Assembly (NCBI GenBank): GCA_014523685.1
Contig: JAATVT010000089.1
Coordinates: 1 to 17,043, forward strand
Direction: 5' to 3'
Length of the DNA: 17,043 nt
From: Nitrososphaerales archaeon TH5893
GTDB taxonomy: Archaea > Thermoproteota > Nitrososphaeria > Nitrososphaerales > Nitrososphaeraceae
The number at the start of each line of letters is the position of its first letter. Position 1 is the stretch's first letter. The notes beneath the pieces were generated by a model. That model made no database searches and was not told where the DNA came from. It saw only the letters and a list, made by a program, of their open reading frames with translations. Made by a program: the position numbers and the translations under genes. Shown here one piece after another: positions 12,608-17,043 of the stretch.

Positions 12608-14312
12608 GAATAGTCTAGTTCTATTCCTGAGATGGGTCTACTCAGGAGTAGAGCGCACTATATTTATGGGTATGAAATTTACATTTCCTACCCGATTCGT
12701 TAGCCCACTTGGTTTCCTGGGGATGCTTACTTTTGTTATATTTATAATTCTTGGAATAACAGGTGCACTGTTGATGCTCTGGTACGAACCAATCTTGGAT
12801 AGGGCATGGGATAGCGTTGAGAACATAAACGATGTGATTCCCTTCGGGTTCCATATGCGCAATATCCACTACCATGCATCGAATGCGATGGTGATGGTGG
12901 CTCTACTTCATATGTATTATCAGTACTTTAGTGGACGATACAAGATCAGAAATGAAATTCTTTGGGTCACTGGAATTATTTTAGGAGTTCTTACCATTCT
13001 TGAGGCTTTTACAGGATACGATATTATATTCAGTGAGAGAGCAGAACTTGCAATATCTATAGCAGCTTCTCTGACTAATTCGATACCTATTTTGGGCCCG
13101 CAGATGCGTGAGGCATTTTTTGGCTCAGGATTCCACGATTTTGTCTTGCGTTTCTACGCATTCCACGTATTTTTTCTCCCTATAGCGATGTTAGGATTAA
13201 TGGTAGTACACTTCCCCAGATTTCTTGTATTCGACGTGCCTATGGTTATGGCAGTTACAGGTGCGATAATGCTTACAGGTGGGGTATTTCCCGTAGAAAT
13301 GGGTCTCAAATTCGATCCGAGCGTACCTCCTGGCATCACGGTTCCAGAGTGGTATTTGACTGGCCTATATGCGTTCTTACGAACACAATATGATAAGTTC
13401 GTTACGGGGGTTGCATGGCCAGGATTATTCATATTTGCACTATTGATTATTCCCTTCATTGACCGTTACAAGAAGTTCTCCTGGAAGGATAGGCCCATTG
13501 TCACAGCGATAGGTATAACCAGTCTTGCCCAAATTATCGTCACTACATATTGGGGATTTTATATCGACCCTGACAGAACAAAATCCCTCTTAGAAAGACT
13601 AGTAATAGATCCAATATTCTTTTATCTAGTTATGATCTTGTTAGTACCACTATCTTTTGGTTTTACCTACATGATGATAAAGCTTGCCAAAAATGCCGAA
13701 GCAAATGCTAAATTGCAACCTAAAAAACCAGGAGGTAAAACTTCGATAAGTCTACCAGAGAAATGGATATACATAGTATTTGTTGCTCTCCTCGCATTTC
13801 AAGTGTATCTGAATATCGCCGCATACTATGCTGTACTGGCTGGAATGAAGAATTATTCCTTGTTCATTATAGGAATAATAATGCTAGTGTTTGCCGGGAT
13901 GTTCCATCTATTCAGATACGGGAGATCCCTTGCCAAAACACCTTCGCCCAAGATCATTACTGCTCCTCCAAAAGATACTAGACCTATTATATCTCCTCCG
14001 AGCGCAGCTCCCCGTCTTACTACACAATCCAAGGAAGAGAAGCCATTAGTGACTCCGTCCTCTCAGAAATCATTAGGATCCAGTACCCCCCAAAAGCAAT
14101 CCTCTTCACAGAGTACTATTAGTGAACCAGCCGTAACCAGAGGTGATAGTTCTAGAATCTCAACTGCTACAGCCATCGGTAATCACGTGCCTGAACCCAT
14201 GATAAATGAAAACAACATCAAAAACACAATGAACACCAAATCCAACATGGTGACCTCAGACGATGAAATCTCACGCAAGAATTCCACTGATAATGGAAGA
14301 CGAAAAATGTGA
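12585..14312 (+). CDS. Cytochrome b with long disordered C-terminal tail
   Basis: Integral membrane subunit that holds two b haems and the quinol site of a complex III-like enzyme. Haem ligands are H95/H109 (H-x13-H) and H194/H209 (H-x14-H, as in cytochrome b6). The Qo motif P-E-W-Y is at 254-257, followed by further membrane segments (about 275-295, 305-325, 340-365), so b6 and subunit IV regions are joined in one chain. Two more hydrophobic segments lie at 393-415 and 425-442. From about 447 to 575 the sequence is Ser/Pro/Thr/Lys-rich and predicted disordered. The start is uncertain: TTG 12585 overlaps the Rieske gene and includes the amphipathic R-W-V-Y-S-G-V-E-R-T-I-F helix; ATGs at 12666 and 12672 would lose it. 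Quinone type cannot be told. Confidence 0.9.
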   Translation: MVVSLKRENSLVLFLRWVYSGVERTIFMGMKFTFPTRFVSPLGFLGMLTFVIFIILGITGALLMLWYEPILDRAWDSVENINDVIPFGFHMRNIHYHASNAMVMVALLHMYYQYFSGRYKIRNEILWVTGIILGVLTILEAFTGYDIIFSERAELAISIAASLTNSIPILGPQMREAFFGSGFHDFVLRFYAFHVFFLPIAMLGLMVVHFPRFLVFDVPMVMAVTGAIMLTGGVFPVEMGLKFDPSVPPGITVPEWYLTGLYAFLRTQYDKFVTGVAWPGLFIFALLIIPFIDRYKKFSWKDRPIVTAIGITSLAQIIVTTYWGFYIDPDRTKSLLERLVIDPIFFYLVMILLVPLSFGFTYMMIKLAKNAEANAKLQPKKPGGKTSISLPEKWIYIVFVALLAFQVYLNIAAYYAVLAGMKNYSLFIIGIIMLVFAGMFHLFRYGRSLAKTPSPKIITAPPKDTRPIISPPSAAPRLTTQSKEEKPLVTPSSQKSLGSSTPQKQSSSQSTISEPAVTRGDSSRISTATAIGNHVPEPMINENNIKNTMNTKSNMVTSDDEISRKNSTDNGRRKM

Positions 14313-14355
14313 AAATAAGAATAAAAAGTATTTTCTAGAAACGAGTCCAAATAAG

Positions 14356-14364
14356 CTTTATATG
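14356..14364 (+). promoter_or_regulatory. TATA box of the cupredoxin gene
   Basis: CTTTATATG centred about 37 bp before the ATG at 14397 predicts a short leader of around ten bases. The cupredoxin may thus be expressed separately from the Rieske-cytochrome b pair. Confidence 0.55.
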
Positions 14365-14396
14365 TCAATCATTATGAGTTTAAATTAGCTGGGGCT

Positions 14397-14867
14397 ATGC
14401 AAGTTACGAATAATCATGCTGGCGGCATTAGCGCTATTGCTTTTATAGCCGCGGTTGTTGTAAGCATGGCGTACTATCAATTTGTGTATTTGCCACAAGT
14501 TAACGCAAAACCTGTAGTTTCCGAAGAGGTCTTGAATCCTCCAGGAATAACAAGTGTTAGCATTTTAGAAGGTTCTGCTTTACCCTCTCAAACTCAAAAC
14601 TTCGAACCAAAAGAAGTAACCGCCAATTTGGGGGAGACAAATAAAGTAGTTTGGACCAACGATGATACTACTGCTCATAGCGTTACAACCGACACAGGAT
14701 ACATTGATCCTACTAGTGGTGAATTCAATTCTATGGCAACGATCGGTTTGCTCCTCCCTAAACAGACATATGAGTTCATATTTACAGAGCCAGGTGGATA
14801 TGCTTATCACTGTGAACCCCATCCATGGATGACAGGTGCAGTAACTGTAGAAAGAGGAAGATTCTAA
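14397..14867 (+). CDS. Membrane-anchored type 1 copper protein (plastocyanin-like)
   Basis: A blue copper electron carrier of 156 residues, probably the acceptor for the Rieske-cytochrome b complex and donor to a terminal oxidase. Residues 9-30 are hydrophobic, giving an N-terminal anchor or signal. The copper ligands are H94 (in T-A-H-S-V), C139, H142 and M145 (in Y-H-C-E-P-H-P-W-M), the standard His-Cys-His-Met set with spacing C-x2-H-x2-M. The domain (about 55-152) is a beta-sandwich with L-G-E-T-N-K-V-V-W-T-N-D-D and a closing strand A-V-T-V-E-R-G. Copper carriers replace cytochrome c in ammonia-oxidising archaea, which fits. It follows cytochrome b by 84 bp and has a strong TATA box of its own. 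Confidence 0.9.
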   Translation: MQVTNNHAGGISAIAFIAAVVVSMAYYQFVYLPQVNAKPVVSEEVLNPPGITSVSILEGSALPSQTQNFEPKEVTANLGETNKVVWTNDDTTAHSVTTDTGYIDPTSGEFNSMATIGLLLPKQTYEFIFTEPGGYAYHCEPHPWMTGAVTVERGRF

Positions 14868-14932
14868 AACAAGATATCGTGATAATAATTCCAGTAGATA
14901 CAAGATAACATGTATGGGATTGTAGTCAAAAA

Positions 14933-15304
14933 TCAGCTTGTTATTTTAACGAATGCCAATGCAGAAGCAACTTCTTTATGTTCCTGGATAACGGCAACCC
15001 GAAATTTGGCATTGGTTTGACCGTTCCTAGGCTTGTGGGCAGTGACAGCAGTAAATTCCACTTTATTCTTGTCATTGAGGTCTTCTTTGAATATTGAAAG
15101 TCTAGCATATTTATGATTGATCTTTTTGCCATTCATGCTTGTATAGTTAAAAATATCGCTTGAATTCTCAATTTGTGAATTAATCACAATACTATCAAAA
15201 CGACTTGCATAGTAAATTTTTATAGTCCCATGTATTTCTTGACCTGAAACAATTTCTCTTTCCATCAAGTCAATATTGACGTCGGTGTTGGTCTTATCAC
15301 TCAT
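14933..15304 (-). CDS. Unknown protein, beta-rich, arrestin-like pattern
   Basis: A 123-residue protein I cannot name. Short alternating strands run from residue 7 to the end: V-N-I-D-L, a charged V-S-G-Q-E-I-H-G-T-I-K-I-Y-Y, then F-D-S-I-V-I-N-S-Q-I-E, and near the C-terminus K-V-E-F-T-A-V and A-K-F-R-V-A-V-I. The motif of a gap-containing G-x-x-I-x-G-x-I-x-I strand followed by I-N-S-x-I-E-N-S resembles the first half of arrestin/SpoOM-like sandwiches, but this is only a resemblance. No signal peptide, metal motif or membrane segment. ATG at 15302-15304, with TATA-like CATATTTAC upstream on the minus strand at about 15327-15335. It is convergent with the cupredoxin gene, 65 bp away. Confidence 0.7.
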   Translation of the reverse strand: MSDKTNTDVNIDLMEREIVSGQEIHGTIKIYYASRFDSIVINSQIENSSDIFNYTSMNGKKINHKYARLSIFKEDLNDKNKVEFTAVTAHKPRNGQTNAKFRVAVIQEHKEVASALAFVKITS

Positions 15305-15535
15305 TTGTGAGTAAATCGCCTTAAAGTAAATATGAATGTGCGTGTAACCAACTAGTTAATCCTAACTACATCCAATAGGTGTTTGTTTTACACTTTTCGA
15401 CGGGTCATCAACCAAAATTTACCAATAAAATCGAATCCGCTGGATAGTCTTTCTTTAAGAATGCCGTTCTACTTAAGCGTGGTGATAGAATATTATTAAA
15501 CCTCTAGAATCAACTTACTCTGGACGCTGACACTC
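15305..15535. other. Intergenic region between divergent genes
   Basis: 231 bp holding the promoters of the unknown gene at 14933-15304 (minus) and of the hydrolase (plus). The TATA-like TATTATTAAA near 15490-15500 would serve the hydrolase. I see no other gene or repeat here. Confidence 0.4.
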
Positions 15536-15544
15536 TTGTTGGAT

Positions 15545-16351
15545 ATGAATACACCAATGAAGTTAATCGATGTGAATAGCTATAATATAAGATATCTTCA
15601 CTATGCTAATAGGGATACTTCAACCAAAAAGAATACACTTGTACTGTTACATGGTATTGGAGCATCATCCGATAGGTGGTCAAATGTCTTGCCTGCATTG
15701 TCAAAATATTACAACTTGATAGTGCCCGATATTATTGGTTTTGGATATAGTGATAAACCCACTATCGAATACACGATGGATTTTTTTGTCAGCTTTTTTG
15801 AAGATTTTTTGCGTAGACTCAAAGTCGAGAGGTTGAGCATTATTGGATCTTCATTTGGTGGATATCTAGCAGCAGAGTTCACAGTAAGAAACCCAGGAAA
15901 AGTTAACAAGTTAATTTTGGCTGCTCCTGCTGGAGCAATGCGAACTTCAACCCGAATCTTAGATCAATACATAATGGCCGCATTGTATCCCACATATGAA
16001 AACACAAACAGAGCCTTCAAGGATATGGCCCATGAGCCGGCTATCGTAGATGAGGATACTGTGAGAGACTTTATGAATAGAATGAGATTACCCAATGCAA
16101 AATACGCATTTATGTCAACGTTGTTGGCAATGAGGGATTCTGAAGGTCTTATTGGAAAGTTATCAAGAATTACTATACCGACATTGCTAATATGGGGTGA
16201 AAACGACAGAATGATACCTTTAGCATATTCCAAAGAGTATGTCGAGATACCCAATAATCAACTCACGGTTATTGATAACTGTGGACATACCCCATTTGTT
16301 GAAAAGCCAGCAGAATTTAACGATATTGTACTAGAATTCTTGAAGGAATAG
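15545..16351 (+). CDS. Alpha/beta-fold hydrolase
   Basis: A soluble hydrolase of 268 residues, substrate unknown (esterase- or C-C-hydrolase-like). The oxyanion-hole loop is L-L-H-G-I-G at 34-39; the nucleophile elbow is G-S-S-F-G with S103; the acid is D221 in G-E-N-D-R-M-I-P; the base is H248 in C-G-H-T-P-F-V-E-K-P. The F-G-Y-S-D-K-P segment after the second strand is common in the meta-cleavage-product hydrolase/haloperoxidase branch. I start at ATG 15545; a TTG three codons earlier (15536) and an ATG at 15557 are alternatives, of which 15557 still keeps the fold. No signal peptide. The gene ends in a stem-loop covering its stop codon. Neighbouring genes give no clue to the substrate. Confidence 0.9.
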   Translation: MNTPMKLIDVNSYNIRYLHYANRDTSTKKNTLVLLHGIGASSDRWSNVLPALSKYYNLIVPDIIGFGYSDKPTIEYTMDFFVSFFEDFLRRLKVERLSIIGSSFGGYLAAEFTVRNPGKVNKLILAAPAGAMRTSTRILDQYIMAALYPTYENTNRAFKDMAHEPAIVDEDTVRDFMNRMRLPNAKYAFMSTLLAMRDSEGLIGKLSRITIPTLLIWGENDRMIPLAYSKEYVEIPNNQLTVIDNCGHTPFVEKPAEFNDIVLEFLKE

Positions 16352-16359
16352 GAATTCTA
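16332..16359 (+). terminator. Stem-loop across the hydrolase stop codon
   Basis: TAGAATTC (16332-16339) and GAATTCTA (16352-16359) pair perfectly, extended inward by a G-U, U-A and G-U pair around a six-base loop. The TAG stop (16349-16351) lies in the 3' arm. It lacks a following T-run, so it may stabilise or process the mRNA rather than end it. Confidence 0.4.
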
Positions 16360-16467
16360 TCTCGCTGTGACCGTTTTCCCAACTTCGATTTCTATCTCTA
16401 TTGTTCCAGTCATTTGTCTTCGTCTACGCTATCCCAAATATCTTCATCAGACCACTGTTATACATCG

Positions 16468-16686
16468 TTACTGTGCAATAGATGACTCGCTTAGTAAGAG
16501 GGAAATTTCCTGCCCATGATCTCCAAAGGCATTTTGAATGAACGATAATGATGAAATATTAGGTAGAGATGACGGCAAATCCAAACCTTGTAATAGCAAT
16601 CCTAGAGCTACCACCAAAACCAACATGATTGCAAGCAGTTGAGGTTTATAGAATAGTCCAGTCTTTCGCATTGTGAGCGCAACCAT
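16468..16686 (-). CDS. Possible small membrane or exported protein
   Basis: A 72-residue frame starting with ATG at 16684-16686 (a second ATG at 16669-16671 gives 67). A basic N-terminus (M-R-K-T-G-L-F-Y-K-P) leads into a hydrophobic helix of about 20 residues (L-L-A-I-M-L-V-L-V-V-A-L-G-L-L-L), then a polar Ser/Gln/Asn-rich tail. This is the layout of a signal peptide or single-span anchor. I do not recognise it. A weak AT-rich promoter-like stretch lies upstream on the minus strand near 16715-16730. Being short and isolated, it could be a chance frame, though the charge-hydrophobic-polar order argues for a real small protein. Confidence 0.4.
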   Translation of the reverse strand: MVALTMRKTGLFYKPQLLAIMLVLVVALGLLLQGLDLPSSLPNISSLSFIQNAFGDHGQEISLLLSESSIAQ

Positions 16687-16919
16687 ATTTGGTTTTCAAT
16701 AGGCTATGCCGCGTAACTTATCTAAATTACAAGATTGAATTAATTTGACACTTCTAGTAACGCCTTTATGTCGTAGCTCCATCTTTATCTCTTTATCCAT
16801 GATTCATATTAACCAGAAAACGGACGGCTGCTGAAAAACGAGTCCAATTTTATTCTTATTTGCGTAATATTTAAAAAAACTGATATTTTTACCACTCTAA
16901 TAAATAATAGGTATGTTTA
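16687..16919. other. Intergenic region without recognised gene
   Basis: AT-rich sequence with TATA-like AATATTTAAAAAA around 16866-16878. No convincing frame and no RNA signature found. It could hold the promoters for the minus-strand small ORF and for the gene that runs off the right edge. Confidence 0.4.
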
Positions 16920-17043
16920 TTGTCTGAAGAACTGCTGTTGAGGTACCGAGAAAAATGAGGTCCATGCTTTTGCTAGATTGCTATTGAATTCCAATATTGC
17001 GTCGGTTGTTCTGGTGTATATCCGGATATTATCTCGTGCTGCA
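16920..17043 (+). pseudogene. Possible gene start at right edge, interrupted by a frameshift
   Basis: From TTG 16920 the frame reads M-S-E-E-L-L-L-R-Y-R-E-K and meets TGA at 16956-16958. Immediately beside it another frame reads N-E-V-H-A-F-A-R-L-L-L-N-S-N-I-A-S-V-V-L (from 16954) and stays open to the window end. Removing one A from the AAAAA at 16951-16955 would join the two into one protein-like sequence. I do not recognise the family. It could be a sequencing slip, a decayed gene, or chance. Confidence 0.25.

Noticed and set aside
16352..16531. Plus-strand frame continuing after the hydrolase stop
   Set aside because: Open for about 59 codons in the same frame but with no start codon of its own and no domain-like pattern; likely chance.
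14339..16847. 12-base match AAACGAGTCCAA at 14339-14350 and 16836-16847
   Set aside because: Both precede AT-rich promoter-like DNA, but several 12-base coincidences are expected in a window of this size.

Overview
The window looks like chromosome from an AT-rich ammonia-oxidising archaeon (Nitrososphaerota/Thaumarchaeota; the low GC would fit a Nitrosocosmicus-like lineage, but that is inference). The reasons are: archaeal-type phosphopantetheine adenylyltransferase, archaeal/eukaryotic-type TrpRS, PheRS alpha and beta, and archaeal AsnRS; many genes preceded by a TATA-like box about 25-40 bp upstream of the start, with little or no leader; and a Rieske / cytochrome b / cupredoxin gene trio typical of the thaumarchaeal complex III-like segment.

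Layout. 1-138: C-terminus of a 4Fe-4S ferredoxin-type protein. 304-1238: CoA-pathway adenylyltransferase (coaD-type) and a small unknown protein. 1498-6359: a translation block in which trpS (minus strand, with a small unknown gene behind it) is divergent from pheS-pheT (plus strand), with only 28 bp between the two ATGs. pheT most plausibly starts at an ATA codon (4680) inside the end of pheS, behind an AAGGAG Shine-Dalgarno. 6360-6794: no protein gene, but a strongly foldable segment (6471-6635) with its own TATA box, here called a candidate structured RNA. 6795-7536: a small unknown protein and a convergent single-domain Rieske ferredoxin. 7698-9008: asnS. 9263-10714: three small regulatory-type genes: a winged-helix FilR1-like regulator, a stand-alone Lrp/AsnC ligand-binding (RAM) domain, and a 57-residue C2H2 zinc-finger microprotein. 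10798-11775: a rhomboid protease carrying a C-terminal alpha-crystallin/Hsp20-like domain. 11990-14867: Tat-exported Rieske protein, cytochrome b with haem ligands, PEWY motif and a long disordered tail, and a membrane-anchored type 1 copper protein. 14933-16351: an unknown all-beta-looking protein and an alpha/beta hydrolase. 16352-17043: sparse, with a small hydrophobic ORF, micro-ORF remnants and a possible frameshifted gene at the edge.

How it works together. The aminoacyl-tRNA synthetases form a housekeeping cluster. The Rieske-cytochrome b-cupredoxin trio is the quinol-oxidising, copper-protein-reducing part of the respiratory chain. The intergenic spaces next to the regulators hold short direct and inverted repeats placed around TATA boxes, which look like operators. 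No CRISPR array, tRNA, rRNA or recognisable insertion sequence was seen.
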